Shown: positions 23,841 to 37,396, numbered from the stretch's first letter. The stretch: DNA of 64,000 nucleotides from Rheinheimera sp. A13L (GCF_000217935.1 NZ_AFHI01000003.1:62001-126000); one strand, 5' to 3'. Program-made: numbers and translations. Notes: generated by a model not told the origin, from the letters alone.

Positions 23841-26498
23841 ATGGGACTTGTTGTGTTGAGTGAAGCCAGAAGGTTGCGAGCCAAATTATTGTTTTCTTTA
23901 AACGGAATGCAGCGTTTATCTGAAGTAGGGTTAATCCTCAGCTTTGGTTTAGCTGCCTTTATGTTATTGGCTTTGATGTCATTCGATCCGGCCGACCCAA
24001 GCTGGTCTCAGGCGGGTTATCAAACCGCTGTGCATAATTACGCAGGGCCTAAAGGCGCCTGGATTGCTGATATTCTGTTATTTACCTTTGGCTGGATAGC
24101 TTATTTAGTGCCGCCACTGGTGGCCTTTGCTGGTTATTTGTTAACTCGCCGCGCTAAAGCGCTGATGGAGATGGACTTTCTGATCCTGGGTTTACGCCTT
24201 ATAGGTTTAGTTTTAACTATCCTTTGTGCCAGCGCCATCAGCAGTATTAACTTTAACGATATTTTCTATTTTTCATCCGGCGGCGTAGTAGGGGATGTTG
24301 TCACTTCTATGCTGATGCCAAACTTTAATTTTATTGGCACCATACTGTTACTGCTCTGTGGTTTATCTACGGGTTTAACTTTGGCTACAGGTATTTCCTG
24401 GGTCACAGTGGCAGACGAGCTGGGCGCTTTAACTATGCGTCTGCTGGTGGCGTTGTATCAGGCTCCAACCCGTTTAGGACATTATCTGGCGCAGCGCTCT
24501 GCGGCTAAAGCGGCGTCGCCTTTATCCTTTCAAACCGAATCCACAGTACCGCAACAGCGTCGTGAACCAGAAATGGACACTGAAATGTCCAAACTGACGC
24601 ACACCGAACCTGCTGTGGCACCGGAAATTATCAGATTAAGCCCTGTGCGTAACGAAGCCACAGAGTCCGCCTTTGTTGCACCTGAAGAAGAACAAATTCC
24701 TTTGCCAGAGATTGAAGAGGTGCAAACTCAGCCAAGCCGGGCTTATTTCCCTGGAGCAGAGCGGGTAGAGCCTTTGCCTTTTGCTCCTTTGGATGAAAAA
24801 ACCGAAGCAGTGGCTTTTGTTAGTGTAGATACGCTGGCTGACGACGATTTAAGTTTTTCAGCTGTGGACGATGCTTATTACCCTGAGCAATTACAACATC
24901 TGGAACAAAGTTTTGCAGAGTTAGAACGTCAGGCTGTGGTTGAGCCAGTGATGATCGACGAGGAAGAAGACGATACACCGGACGCTGCTCATTTCAGTCC
25001 GGATGATTTACCTTCTTTAGCTTTATTAGACAGACCAGACAAGGCCACTAATCCTATAGATCCTGCTGATTTAGAGCGTGTATCCCGTTTAGTGGAAACC
25101 AAGCTGCTGGATTTTGGTGTCGATGCCAAAGTAGTAGCTGTATTGCCTGGCCCTGTGGTCACCCGTTTTGAGCTGGATTTAGCACCAGGCGTGAAAGTCA
25201 GTAAAATTACCGGTTTATCTAAAGACTTAGCTCGTTCTTTATCTGCCATCAGCGTGCGGGTAGTAGAAGTGATACCGGGTAAGTCTTATATAGGTTTAGA
25301 GCTGCCTAACCAGTTCCGCGAAATAGTTCGTTTATCTGAAGTGATAGGCGACGACATCTTTATTCAGTCTAAATCGCCATTAACTATGGTGCTCGGTAAA
25401 GATATTGCCGGTAAATCCGTAGTGGCCGATTTAGGCCGCATGCCGCACTTATTGGTTGCCGGTACTACAGGCTCTGGTAAGTCTGTGGGTGTCAACGTAA
25501 TGATCTGTAGTTTGCTGTATAAATCCACGCCTGAAGATGTGCGCTTTTTAATGATTGACCCCAAAATGCTGGAATTGTCTGTCTATGAAGGTATTCCGCA
25601 TTTATTGACCGAAGTAGTGACCGATATGAAAGAAGCGGCCAACGGTCTGCGCTGGTGTGTCGGTGAAATGGAACGTCGTTATAAGCTGATGTCGGCCCTT
25701 GGTGTACGTAACTTAAAAGGCTACAACCAGAAAATTCAGGACGCCATAGCTGCAGGTACTCCTATTCGTGACCCGATTTGGAAGCCAAGCGATAATATGA
25801 TGACCATGCCACCAGAGCTGGAGAAGTTGCCTTCTATTGTGGTGGTCATTGACGAATTTGCCGACATGATGATGATTGTGGGTAAAAAAGTAGAAGAGCT
25901 GATTGCCCGTATAGCGCAAAAAGCCCGTGCTGCAGGTATTCACCTGATTTTAGCGACACAGCGTCCTTCAGTGGACGTGATCACAGGTTTAATTAAAGCC
26001 AATATTCCAACCCGTATGGCCTTTCAGGTCTCGTCAAAAATTGACTCCAGAACTATTTTGGATCAGCAGGGCGCGGAAAGCTTATTAGGTCAGGGTGATA
26101 TGTTGTATCTGCCGCCAGGTTCTGGTGTGCCTACCCGTGTGCATGGTGCTTTTGTGGATGACCATGAAGTGCATGCTGTGGTGTCGGACTGGAAACGCCG
26201 TGGTAAACCTAACTATATTTCCGAGATTTTAAACGGCGAGCCGTCAGAAGATAGTTTGCTGCCGGGCGAGAGTATGGAAGGCGATGACGCCGAATCCGAT
26301 CCGCTGTTTGATCAGGCGGTGGCTTTTGTCACAGAAAGCCGCAAAGCTTCGGTTTCAGGTGTACAAAGACGCTTCCGTATTGGCTATAATCGCGCAGCCC
26401 GTTTGGTGGAACAAATGGAAATGAGTGGTATCGTCAGTGGTGCAGGCCACAACGGCAACCGCGAAGTATTAGCGCCTCCTCCTCCTAAAGTATTTTAA
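23841..26498 (+). CDS. ftsK: DNA translocase FtsK
   Basis: Septal DNA pump that couples chromosome-dimer resolution by XerCD to cell division. It has 885 residues. The N-terminal domain (about 25-195) holds four to five membrane helices, and an acidic, proline- and glutamate-rich linker runs from about 220 to 400. The RecA-like motor carries Walker A GTTGSGKS at 541-548 and Walker [13 protein letters not shown] near 670. The C-terminal gamma winged helix (from about 820; [20 protein letters not shown]) reads KOPS sites. The linker is much shorter than in E. coli FtsK (1329 residues). It heads the run ftsK-lolA-rarA-crcB-serS, in which every junction is five bases or less or overlaps. Confidence 0.96.
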   Translation: MGLVVLSEARRLRAKLLFSLNGMQRLSEVGLILSFGLAAFMLLALMSFDPADPSWSQAGYQTAVHNYAGPKGAWIADILLFTFGWIAYLVPPLVAFAGYLLTRRAKALMEMDFLILGLRLIGLVLTILCASAISSINFNDIFYFSSGGVVGDVVTSMLMPNFNFIGTILLLLCGLSTGLTLATGISWVTVADELGALTMRLLVALYQAPTRLGHYLAQRSAAKAASPLSFQTESTVPQQRREPEMDTEMSKLTHTEPAVAPEIIRLSPVRNEATESAFVAPEEEQIPLPEIEEVQTQPSRAYFPGAERVEPLPFAPLDEKTEAVAFVSVDTLADDDLSFSAVDDAYYPEQLQHLEQSFAELERQAVVEPVMIDEEEDDTPDAAHFSPDDLPSLALLDRPDKATNPIDPADLERVSRLVETKLLDFGVDAKVVAVLPGPVVTRFELDLAPGVKVSKITGLSKDLARSLSAISVRVVEVIPGKSYIGLELPNQFREIVRLSEVIGDDIFIQSKSPLTMVLGKDIAGKSVVADLGRMPHLLVAGTTGSGKSVGVNVMICSLLYKSTPEDVRFLMIDPKMLELSVYEGIPHLLTEVVTDMKEAANGLRWCVGEMERRYKLMSALGVRNLKGYNQKIQDAIAAGTPIRDPIWKPSDNMMTMPPELEKLPSIVVVIDEFADMMMIVGKKVEELIARIAQKARAAGIHLILATQRPSVDVITGLIKANIPTRMAFQVSSKIDSRTILDQQGAESLLGQGDMLYLPPGSGVPTRVHGAFVDDHEVHAVVSDWKRRGKPNYISEILNGEPSEDSLLPGESMEGDDAESDPLFDQAVAFVTESRKASVSGVQRRFRIGYNRAARLVEQMEMSGIVSGAGHNGNREVLAPPPPKVF

Positions 26499-26509
26499 CT
26501 AAGGTGTAT

Positions 26510-27136
26510 ATGAAAAAAACTGTAGCAAATAAAGCTGTTGTCCTGGTGTTGTCTCTGATGCTGCCTGCTTTTATGGCTGTGGCGGATCAGGCGGATGCTT
26601 TACAGAACAAATTAGCCCGCTTAACCAGTTTTCAGGCCAGTTTTGATCAAACCGTTGTGGATGCCAGCAACAAGCTGATCCAGCAAGGCGAAGGCATGTT
26701 GTCACTGAAGCAGCCTTCTTTATTTCGTTTTGAAACTCAGACGCCAGAGCCAAATCTGTTTATCGGCGATGGCAAAACGCTGTGGTTTTATGCTGAAGTT
26801 TTAGATCAGGTCAGTATTTATGATGCCAAAGAGCAAGTGCAGAAAACTCCTTTTGTGCTCTTAACTTCGCATGACCCTAAGTTATGGGCTCAGTACGATG
26901 TTACAGGCGCTGATGAGCAGTTTGATATCACACCAAAAGATCCTGGCAATGCAGTAAAAAAACTCAGCCTGAAATTTTCTGGTTTGGCGTTATCGCAAAT
27001 GGTCGTGATGGACAGCAATGGTCAGAACAGCACTTTTGAATTTAATCTGGTGCAATACAACACACCGCTGGCATCAGAGCTGTTTGAGTTTGCTATTCCA
27101 ACGACTGCTGAAGTGGATGATCAACGCGTCAAGTGA
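26510..27136 (+). CDS. lolA: Outer-membrane lipoprotein carrier protein LolA
   Basis: Periplasmic chaperone that takes lipoproteins from the LolCDE transporter to LolB at the outer membrane. The start is the ATG at 26510, preceded by AAGG; a GTG two codons upstream is less likely. Signal peptide residues 1-26 end near MAVADQ. The mature part shows the family pattern LARLTSFQASFDQTV, GMLSLKQPSLFRFET and DGKTLWFYAEVLDQVSIYD. The total of 208 residues is typical. It lies 11 bases after ftsK, and its TGA overlaps the GTG start of rarA. The ftsK-lolA-rarA order is conserved. Confidence 0.95.
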   Translation: MKKTVANKAVVLVLSLMLPAFMAVADQADALQNKLARLTSFQASFDQTVVDASNKLIQQGEGMLSLKQPSLFRFETQTPEPNLFIGDGKTLWFYAEVLDQVSIYDAKEQVQKTPFVLLTSHDPKLWAQYDVTGADEQFDITPKDPGNAVKKLSLKFSGLALSQMVVMDSNGQNSTFEFNLVQYNTPLASELFEFAIPTTAEVDDQRVK

Positions 27137-28457
27137 ACAACCTCGGCTTTGAATTTCACGACGATATAAGGCCTCTGGCAGCGCTGCTGAGGCCAACTCA
27201 ATTATCGGATTATGTCGGGCAGCAGCAAGTGCTGGGGCCTGGCACACCTCTGCGCAAAGCGATAGAAGCGGGGCGCATTTCTTCGCTCATTTTATGGGGC
27301 CCTCCTGGCACAGGCAAAACGACTTTAGCCGAGCTTATCGCCATTTATGCCAAAGCAGCCATTGCGCGTTTATCTGCTGTTACTGCTGGTGTCAAAGAAA
27401 TACGCGAAGAAATTCAGGCCGCCAAACAACGTTTAGCCCAGAACCAGCGCACCTTGTTATTTGTTGATGAAGTGCACCGCTTTAATAAAGCACAGCAGGA
27501 TGCGTTTTTACCTCACATCGAAGATGGCACCATTATTTTTATTGGTGCCACCACAGAAAACCCGGCTTTTGCGCTGAATAACGCTATGTTATCCCGTGCC
27601 CGTGTCTGTATTTTAAAAAAGCTGACAGCAGAGGATCTGACCTTGGTGACAGAGCGCGCTGTGGCTCATTATCAGCAGCATGGCCAGCAGGTTCAGATAA
27701 GCAGTGACGCCCAATCTTTATTGCTGCAACTGGCTGATGGCGATGCCAGACGTTTATTAAACTTATTTGAACAAGCGGTTGAAACTGCGCAGCAAGGCAC
27801 AGCTGTGACTGAACTGACTGCTGACTTATTTCGTCAGTTGGTGCCACGGCAATTGCCGGGTTTTGATCAGCAGGGTGATATTTTTTACGATTTAATTTCG
27901 GCCTTTCATAAATCGGTGCGGGGTTCTAATCCTGATGCCGCTTTGTATTGGTACTGCCGTATTTTAGAAGGTGGCGGCGATCCTTTGTATGTGGCTCGCC
28001 GTCTGCTCGCTATCGCCAGTGAAGACATAGGCAATGCTGATCCACGGGCTTTAACTATAGCTTTGGATGCCTGGGATACCTTTGCCCGGGTAGGACCTGC
28101 CGAAGGTGAGCGGGCTATAGCTCAGGCTGCTGTGTATATGGCGTTGGCGCCTAAATCCAATGCGGTGTATAGCGCCTTTAACCAGATGCGCCAGTATGTG
28201 CAGCAACACCCCTCTTATGAAGTGCCGGATCATTTACGTAATGCGCCTACTGCTTTGGCAAAACAACAAGGTTTTGGCAAGGCCTATCGTTATGCACACA
28301 ATGAACCTGGTGCATATGCAGCGGGTGAGGTGTATTTACCGGAGCAAATGGCTGGCCTGAAGTTTTACACGCCTTCTGATCGTGGCTTAGAGAAACAAAT
28401 GCAGGACAAAATGGCCTATTTAGCTATGATGGACCAACACGCAAAAGGACAGGGTTA

Positions 28458-28458
<1 letters not shown>
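27133..28458 (+). CDS. rarA: Replication-associated recombination protein A (MgsA/RarA AAA+ ATPase)
   Basis: AAA+ ATPase acting at stalled replication forks, related to clamp-loader subunits and eukaryotic WRNIP1. It has 441 residues. Walker A is GPPGTGKT at 56-63, Walker B is [12 protein letters not shown] near 113-124, and sensor 1 is [11 protein letters not shown]. The C-terminal tetramerisation region contains SDRGLEKQM. It starts with GTG overlapping the lolA stop by four bases, and its TAA shares one base with the crcB ATG, so it is translated within the ftsK-serS run. Confidence 0.96.
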
Positions 28459-30130
<1,672 letters not shown>

Positions 30131-30153
30131 TCTGAACTTTGTGTTCTTTTTGT

Positions 30154-30178
30154 AAGGAGCAGCTTTTCTGCTCCTTTG
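30154..30178 (+). terminator. Rho-independent terminator after serS
   Basis: A 9-bp perfect stem AAGGAGCAG (30154-30162) and CTGCTCCTT (30168-30176) with loop CTTTT. The T-tract is short. Confidence 0.75.
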
Positions 30179-30193
30179 TACTGGGTAAAGCTG

Positions 30194-30391
30194 ATGTCAT
30201 TAATCAAAGAACAACAACAAAATTCAAAAAAGACTCCGATCCCTCGTCATGTGGTTGTGCGTAAAACCAGGCCGAATCCTGTAAAGACCATGTTGCGCTG
30301 GGTATATTGGTTGATATTGATTGGTGTACTTGCAGTGGTGGTGATCACCAGTTTTGAAGCCGGAATGGGCATGTACAAAGGGCTGAATTAA
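30194..30391 (+). CDS. Small single-pass membrane protein, unknown function
   Basis: A 65-residue protein from the ATG at 30194 (MSLIKEQQQNSKKTPIP). The N-terminal 35 residues are basic and hydrophilic, one membrane helix runs at about 39-57 (VYWLILIGVLAVVVITSF), and a short tail GMGMYKGLN follows. The positive-inside rule predicts a cytoplasmic N-terminus. The ribosome binding site is poor. A TTG at 30176 inside the serS terminator would add six residues. I do not recognise a family. It stands between serS and the convergent tusE. Confidence 0.55.
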   Translation: MSLIKEQQQNSKKTPIPRHVVVRKTRPNPVKTMLRWVYWLILIGVLAVVVITSFEAGMGMYKGLN

Positions 30392-30420
30392 CAGCCTTTT
30401 GTTTTTTTAAGCCCTTTGGT

Positions 30421-30756
30421 TCAGAGACACTTTGCCGGTTTTGGCAAACCGGCAATACGAGTGGCTTGTTTAGCCGGACCTTCCGGAAACAACAGAAATA
30501 AATATTTACTGTTGCCTTTATCTGCCCCCAGTTTTTCTCCCATGCTTTTCACCAGTAAACGTATGGCAGGAGAGGTTTGATACTCCTGATAAAAAGCACG
30601 GACAAAATTCACCACTTCCCAGTGTGCCTCTGTCATTTCGATCTGTTCTAACCGGGCAAATTCCTCTGCCAGCTCTGGTGTCCACAAAGTCAAATCAGCC
30701 AGATAGCCATGTTTATCCAGAGGGTAGCGCAAGTTATTTAAAATCAGTTCTGTCAT
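30421..30756 (-). CDS. tusE: TusE/DsrC-type sulfurtransferase
   Basis: Last sulfur carrier of the Tus relay that passes persulfide sulfur from IscS to MnmA for 2-thiouridine at tRNA position 34. From the ATG at 30756 it has 111 residues; an upstream extension of 13 residues is open but overlaps tusB. The family is clear from LNNLRYPLDKHGYLADLTLW and HWEVVNFVRAFYQEYQTSPA. The C-terminal GLPKPAKCL carries the essential penultimate cysteine. The A of its ATG is shared with the tusB stop. Linking tusDCB directly to tusE is common in related marine bacteria. Confidence 0.93.
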   Translation of the reverse strand: MTELILNNLRYPLDKHGYLADLTLWTPELAEEFARLEQIEMTEAHWEVVNFVRAFYQEYQTSPAIRLLVKSMGEKLGADKGNSKYLFLLFPEGPAKQATRIAGLPKPAKCL

Positions 30757-31007
30757 CAGAGTTGTTGCTTCGCTTGTAGCACTAATGCAAACCACTGGCT
30801 GTCATTGAGTGCGGTAAAAGGTTCGGAGATCATCACGCCACGTGCTGCGGCATCTGTGGCCAGGCAATACATAGCACAAGGCAGGTTATTGAGCAGAGGG
30901 CTTTGCATTAAATACACAGCCTCTTGCCTTAATAAAACTTTATCTGCTGCATCGGCCAGGGTGAGCAAGGCTGGTAGCTGGTTGTGACTTAAATCAAATA
31001 GTCTCAT
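30756..31007 (-). CDS. tusB: Sulfurtransferase complex subunit TusB
   Basis: An 83-residue DsrH/TusB-like subunit of the cytosolic TusBCD complex that takes sulfur from TusA and hands it to TusE. The sequence shows the expected compact alpha/beta pattern (VLLRQEAVYLMQS, then YCLATDAAARGVM). TusB lacks the active cysteine in this family, and its role is structural. It starts one base after the tusC stop and runs into tusE. Confidence 0.85.
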   Translation of the reverse strand: MRLFDLSHNQLPALLTLADAADKVLLRQEAVYLMQSPLLNNLPCAMYCLATDAAARGVMISEPFTALNDSQWFALVLQAKQQL

Positions 31008-31008
31008 A

Positions 31009-31362
31009 TCAGGCCTTAATCAGATGCTGCTGCGTTAAAAGCAATTGGCTAAGCTCATGGGGCTCCAAAGGCTGAACATCCAGCATAAGCGCATTGGTTT
31101 GCAATTTACGTTGCCGTAACGATTCGGCGCAGATATACAACTGGTCAATATCGTACAGCTCAAACAGTTTAAAACTGCGTCTGAAGTCTTTGACCATTAA
31201 GCCAGAGCTGTCATCGGCTTTTAGCAACTGATACACAGCATCATCGCTAAATATAACGCTGACCTGATGGTCAACTGCAGCTAATGCAAAAATTAAGTCC
31301 AGACTTTCGCGGGCTTCAATACCTTGCAACGGCAACCTGGTCACTAACACAGCTATCTTCAT
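31009..31362 (-). CDS. tusC: Sulfurtransferase complex subunit TusC
   Basis: A 117-residue DsrF/TusC subunit. Conserved features include the opening IAVLVTRLPLQGIEARESLD and the middle FSDDAVYQLL. The likely start is the ATG at 31362, which shares one base with the tusD stop; a TTG one codon upstream is less likely. It works in the TusBCD heterohexamer of the 2-thiouridine pathway. Confidence 0.88.
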   Translation of the reverse strand: MKIAVLVTRLPLQGIEARESLDLIFALAAVDHQVSVIFSDDAVYQLLKADDSSGLMVKDFRRSFKLFELYDIDQLYICAESLRQRKLQTNALMLDVQPLEPHELSQLLLTQQHLIKA

Positions 31363-31724
31363 CAAAATTGCACCAGTTTATCGACCTTTGCCAAACGCAT
31401 CGCAAATTCAGCTAAACCAGCAGCTGTATAACCATGTGCTGGCTTTACCTCATCAGAGCAGACACCACGTTTCTCAGCAGCAGTGACACAAAACAGCAAG
31501 GGGATTTGATGCTGGCAGCAAAACTGATGTAGCCTGGCCGAAAGCTTGGGTTCGTCTGAAGGTAAATCAATCAGAGCCGAGGCTGCATACACTGCATCCC
31601 GGTATAAAAACACCGAATCCACAGTATGACCAGCCGCAACAGCCTGCTGCATAAAACGCAGGGCGCTGACAAAACTTTGGCCTTGCAATACCGGGCCTTC
31701 AATCAGAACGGCAAAACTGGTCAT
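31362..31724 (-). CDS. tusD: Sulfurtransferase complex subunit TusD
   Basis: A 120-residue DsrE/TusD subunit and first gene of the tusDCBE operon. The sequence FLYRDAVYAASALIDLP and the later CVTAAEKRGV hold the cysteine that receives sulfur from TusA. The opening FAVLIEGPVLQGQS is typical. An ERIC-like repeat lies about 60 bases upstream of the start, in the likely promoter region. Confidence 0.92.
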   Translation of the reverse strand: MTSFAVLIEGPVLQGQSFVSALRFMQQAVAAGHTVDSVFLYRDAVYAASALIDLPSDEPKLSARLHQFCCQHQIPLLFCVTAAEKRGVCSDEVKPAHGYTAAGLAEFAMRLAKVDKLVQF

Positions 31725-31783
31725 GTGTTTACCTTTCGCATCGTCATTATTCTAAATAACCCTTTACCGAAGGATATATGATA

Positions 31784-31967
31784 TATAGCCAAAGTAATTG
31801 GAGTTGCAGGGAGGCGACCAGTGATCGAGACCCCAGGAGCATAGTTGTCCTATGTGCAATTGGATTGAAGCGAGAGTTCGCCGTTCACCTCAACCATCAT
31901 ACGCCACAAACTACTGGGGCGAGAGCACGCAGTCAACAAAGCTGCAGCTTCAAGTACGAAGGCTATA
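31784..31967. repeat. ERIC-like intergenic repeat, copy A (184 bp)
   Basis: The ends are inverted copies: TATAGCCAAAGTAATTGGAG at the left, and TATAGCCTTCGTACTTGAAG when the right end is read on the minus strand, both continuing into CTGCAG or TTGCAG. The core CCCCAGGAGCATAG and the later CTGGGGCGAG match the central ERIC/IRU palindrome of enterobacteria. An extra segment of about 55 bases (31857-31911) separates the two halves of the core, like the long ERIC forms known from Yersinia. It occupies most of the 303-base gap between tusD and yccA. A second copy in opposite orientation is at 35130. Confidence 0.8.
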
Positions 31968-32027
31968 AAAATGCCCCGCACATTGGCGGGGCATTTTACT
32001 GCAACATCAGCTTATCTCAAGCCTTAA

Positions 32028-32696
32028 TTAATCATCGCTGCCCATAATACCCAGTAACTGCAGTAACGAAGTGAACAGGTTAAAGATATTCAGGTATAAA
32101 CCCACTGTAGCGCGGATATAGTTGGTTTCACCACCATTTACTATACGGCTGGTATCAAACAGAATTAAGCCAGACATAATCATCACTACAGCTGCGTTAA
32201 TCGCCAGGTGCAGGGCAGGGATCTGGAAGAACATATTGGCTAAACCAGCCACTATCACCACAATCAGACCTACAAACAAGAAGCTGCCCATAAAGTTAAA
32301 ATCTTTACGTGAGCTTAAAGCGTAAGCAGACAAAGAGAAAAATACGACGGCTGTTAAGCCTAAAGCTTGCATAATCAGCTCAGGGCCGTTTGCTGTAGCT
32401 GCAAAACGGTTCAGCAAAGGGCCAATAGAGGCGCCTAAACAGCCCGTTAAAGCAAATACCCAGAAAATACCACTGGCACTGTCTGCTTTTTTCTGTACGA
32501 CAAAAATTAAACCAAAAGCCACCAGGGTAAATACCAGACCCAGGCCAAAACCGAAGTTCATCGCCATGGAAATACCGGCAGTGACAGCGCTGAATGCTAA
32601 AGTCATGGCCAGCAGGAAATAGGTATTACGTAGTACTTTGTTGACTTCAACGCTATGGCCGATATGGCCAGTTTGCGTGTTTTGGTTGTAGGACAT
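32028..32696 (-). CDS. yccA: Bax inhibitor-1/YccA family membrane protein
   Basis: A 222-residue inner-membrane protein with seven predicted helices, BI-1 family. In E. coli YccA modulates the FtsH protease; other family members act as calcium leak channels. The start is the ATG at 32696 (MSYNQNTQTG), with GGAGAG upstream. The C-terminal half contains ILFDTSRIVNGGETNYIRAT, the family signature with the conserved aspartate, and the protein ends LLGIMGSDD. The order tusE-yccA-tRNA-Ser matches that in E. coli apart from the extra tus genes and the repeat. Confidence 0.93.
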   Translation of the reverse strand: MSYNQNTQTGHIGHSVEVNKVLRNTYFLLAMTLAFSAVTAGISMAMNFGFGLGLVFTLVAFGLIFVVQKKADSASGIFWVFALTGCLGASIGPLLNRFAATANGPELIMQALGLTAVVFFSLSAYALSSRKDFNFMGSFLFVGLIVVIVAGLANMFFQIPALHLAINAAVVMIMSGLILFDTSRIVNGGETNYIRATVGLYLNIFNLFTSLLQLLGIMGSDD

Positions 32697-32864
32697 TGCT
32701 GTTCTCTCCATTCAATAGTTACTTTTCTGACTTAATAATACTTGGGAAGTTCCCAAAGTGCCAGCAGTTATCTTTGTAAAACAATTCAATCATTTACCTT
32801 GTTTTATCAAAGTATAAAAAAATGCTTTTCTTTCGCAACTGATCTGATTATCATACGCGGCGCC

Positions 32865-32955
32865 GGAGGGGTGGCAGAGCGGTTTAATGCACCGGTCTTG
32901 AAAACCGGCGAAGGTTAATAGCCTTCCGAGAGTTCGAATCTCTCCCCCTCCGCCA
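32865..32955 (+). tRNA. tRNA-Ser (anticodon UGA)
   Basis: A 91-base gene with an encoded CCA end. The acceptor stem GGAGGGG (32865-32871) pairs with CCCCTCC before G-CCA. The anticodon stem CCGGT/ACCGG encloses loop CTTGAAA, giving UGA. A long variable arm (near 32911-32926) is typical of serine tRNAs, and the T-arm carries GTTCGAATC. TATCAT at 32849-32854 followed by a G/C-rich stretch is a plausible -10 with a stringent-type discriminator. A terminator follows. Confidence 0.97.
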
Positions 32956-32965
32956 TTATTCCCAG

Positions 32966-32998
32966 AACCCGTATCAGCGAAAGTTGATACGGGTTTTA
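32966..32998 (+). terminator. Rho-independent terminator after tRNA-Ser
   Basis: An 11-bp stem AACCCGTATCA (32966-32976) and TGATACGGGTT (32985-32995), with T-rich sequence following. Confidence 0.85.
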
Positions 32999-33014
32999 CG
33001 TTTTTCTATCCTGC

Positions 33015-33070
33015 AAAACGCCCTCCGGGCCAACGCTGTCGCGTTGTTAAAAAAGGTTCCCGACCTTTTT
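33015..33070. repeat. Tandem small hairpins between tRNA-Ser and sppA
   Basis: Three short dyads in a row: GCCC-TCC-GGGC near 33020, CAACGC-TGTC-GCGTTG at 33031-33046, and AAAAAGGT-TCCCG-ACCTTTTT at 33050-33070. The last could act as a weak terminator on both strands. I see no coding sense here. Confidence 0.5.
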
Positions 33071-33104
33071 GTTATGTTTTAGTGGATCTGATTTTTTCAC
33101 AAGC

Positions 33105-33131
33105 AATAAAAAAGCCGCACGAGGCGGCTTC
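33105..33131 (-). terminator. Rho-independent terminator after sppA
   Basis: On the minus strand: AAGCCGC, loop CTCGT, GCGGCTT, then a T-rich tail. It is about 24 bases past the sppA stop. Confidence 0.85.
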
Positions 33132-33153
33132 TTTAATCGACTTAAGACTTCAC

Positions 33154-35037
33154 TTAGTTCACCGCAGTACAACTCATACAGACAGAGTAGGTGCCTTTTG
33201 GATCGTTAAACTGCTCCAGTACTTTAAAGTCCTGATCCACCTGAGTCACAATTTTCTTCAGCAGTGGGCTAAGGCTTGACTGGCTGGATTCAGGTAACAA
33301 AGCCTGTACTGTGCTTGAAGCAAACATATCACGCAGCAGTTGTTCTGTAGGTGTTAATTCCTGTTCCATCACTTTAATGTCGTATTGCTTTAAGCCTGCT
33401 TTTTCAGCAGCTGCCGCAATAGCGTCATCAAAGGTGCCCAGTTTATCCACTAAGCCAAACTCCAGTGCCTTGGTACCAGTCCAGACACGGCCCTGAGCAA
33501 CCTGGTCAACAGCTTCTTTGCTCATATTGCGATTTTCGGCCACCATGCCAATAAAATCATCGTAGCCTTTGTTGATCAGCAGTTGGAAAATACCTGACAT
33601 TTGTGGTGTTAAGCCTTTGAACAGCGGTAAACCTGAGCTTAAACCTGCTAATTCCGAGGTCGCTACGCCATCAATATTCAACCCTAAGACTGGCATGGCA
33701 TTTTCCAGCGTATGGAATAAACCAAAGATACCAATAGAGCCTGTGATGGTAGTAGGGGAAGCCCAGATTTCGTTGGCTGGCGCTGCTATCCAATAACCAC
33801 CTGATGCAGCCACTGCGCCCATAGAGGCTATAACAGGTTTGCCGGCAGCTTTTAACAGTTTGATTTCCTGACCAATAACTTCAGAAGCAAAGGCACTGCC
33901 ACCACCACTGTCAATACGCAGAACCACAGCTTTCACTTTTTCATCAAAGCGGGCTCGACGTAACAAGGCGGCTGTGGTGTCTCCACCAATAGTACCGGCT
34001 TTAGCAGAACCGTCGATAATAGTGCCACGAGCTACCACTACTGCTACTTTTTCAGTCAGCGGGTTGTCGTAATGCGCTGGAGGCAAGACCAGATCCTGAT
34101 AATCGTTAAACTGCACCTGATTAAAGCTGTGTTTTTTGTTTTCACCCACTAAAGCAATCAGGTCCTGACGGAATTCTTCGCGGGTTTTGATGCTGTCTAC
34201 TAATTTAGAATCCAGCGCATACTGAGTCATATCACCATTCACTGCCTGCAGTTTCTGGTATAAAGCCGTGATTGTTTCGTCAAAGTTATCGACGGCAAAA
34301 CCACGACGTTCAGCTACTTGTTGTTTGTAACTGGCCCATAATTCGTCTAGCCATGCCTTGTTTGCTTCTTTGGCTTCATCCGACATGGTGTCGCGGGTAA
34401 AAGGTTCTACTGCAGATTTATAAGTGCCAACTTTGAAGACATGAGTGGTCACTTTTAATTTTTCTAACGCAGATTTGTAATACATAGGGAAGCTGCCGAA
34501 ACCTTCCAGCAAAACTGTGCCCATAGGGTTTAAGTTAATGCTGTCGGCGTAGGATGCCAGGAAGTACTGGTTCTGGCTGTAATAATCGCCTGTCGCCAGC
34601 ACTTTTTTGCCGGCTGCTTTAAAGTCCTGCAATGCAGCACCTACCATGGTTAATTTATCCATAGAGCCTCTGCCAAAAGAAGACAGGTCCAGCACTATGG
34701 CCTTGATACGTTCGTCTTTTTGGGCTGCCTGAATGGTTTTCACCAGATCAGTGACTAAAATTTCCGGCTCTTCGTCCTGCGAACCCATACCTTCGCTAAG
34801 GATCTGGTCCAGAGGGTCAACATAACGTTTCTCTTCAACCAAATCACCGGACAAGTTCAGAATTAAAGCTGCACTTTCCGGGACTTCCACTTTATCGTCG
34901 CCGCTGAAAACAGAGACCAGTACCACGATAAATAAAATGGCAAAAATCAGATTAAAAGTGATGTGGCGAATCAGACTGATAGCGCGCCAAATACCACCAA
35001 AAAAGCGTCTTAAGATCCCAGGTTTTTTCTCAGACAT
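33154..35037 (-). CDS. sppA: Signal peptide peptidase SppA (protease IV, long form)
   Basis: Inner-membrane serine protease that digests cleaved signal peptides in the periplasm. At 627 residues it is the two-domain 67-kDa form. A single membrane anchor lies at about residues 25-45. The Ser/Lys dyad is present: K207 in VGTYKSAVEP of the N-terminal domain and S412 in GAVAASGGYW of the C-terminal domain, near K209 and S409 of E. coli SppA. The C-terminal tail ends CMSCTAVN, an unusual cysteine pair. It is monocistronic, with a terminator downstream and an ERIC-like repeat about 90 bases upstream. Confidence 0.95.
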   Translation of the reverse strand: MSEKKPGILRRFFGGIWRAISLIRHITFNLIFAILFIVVLVSVFSGDDKVEVPESAALILNLSGDLVEEKRYVDPLDQILSEGMGSQDEEPEILVTDLVKTIQAAQKDERIKAIVLDLSSFGRGSMDKLTMVGAALQDFKAAGKKVLATGDYYSQNQYFLASYADSINLNPMGTVLLEGFGSFPMYYKSALEKLKVTTHVFKVGTYKSAVEPFTRDTMSDEAKEANKAWLDELWASYKQQVAERRGFAVDNFDETITALYQKLQAVNGDMTQYALDSKLVDSIKTREEFRQDLIALVGENKKHSFNQVQFNDYQDLVLPPAHYDNPLTEKVAVVVARGTIIDGSAKAGTIGGDTTAALLRRARFDEKVKAVVLRIDSGGGSAFASEVIGQEIKLLKAAGKPVIASMGAVAASGGYWIAAPANEIWASPTTITGSIGIFGLFHTLENAMPVLGLNIDGVATSELAGLSSGLPLFKGLTPQMSGIFQLLINKGYDDFIGMVAENRNMSKEAVDQVAQGRVWTGTKALEFGLVDKLGTFDDAIAAAAEKAGLKQYDIKVMEQELTPTEQLLRDMFASSTVQALLPESSQSSLSPLLKKIVTQVDQDFKVLEQFNDPKGTYSVCMSCTAVN

Positions 35038-35129
35038 ATGATGTACCTATAGTTTTGGCAAAGTAATAAGGGCTTATGCTAACGAATTTACTGTCAAAGC
35101 TCAGGGGGAATTTGTAAGTAAATGTTTAT

Positions 35130-37396
<2,267 letters not shown>

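Noticed and set aside
31778-32047. An 89-codon open frame with an ATG at the tusD-yccA gap
   Set aside because: It is almost wholly the ERIC-like repeat and has no protein-like composition; the repeat explains it.
33015-33070. Integron attC-like site behind tRNA-Ser
   Set aside because: No GTTRRRY / RYYYAAC core pair in the right order and no integrase nearby.
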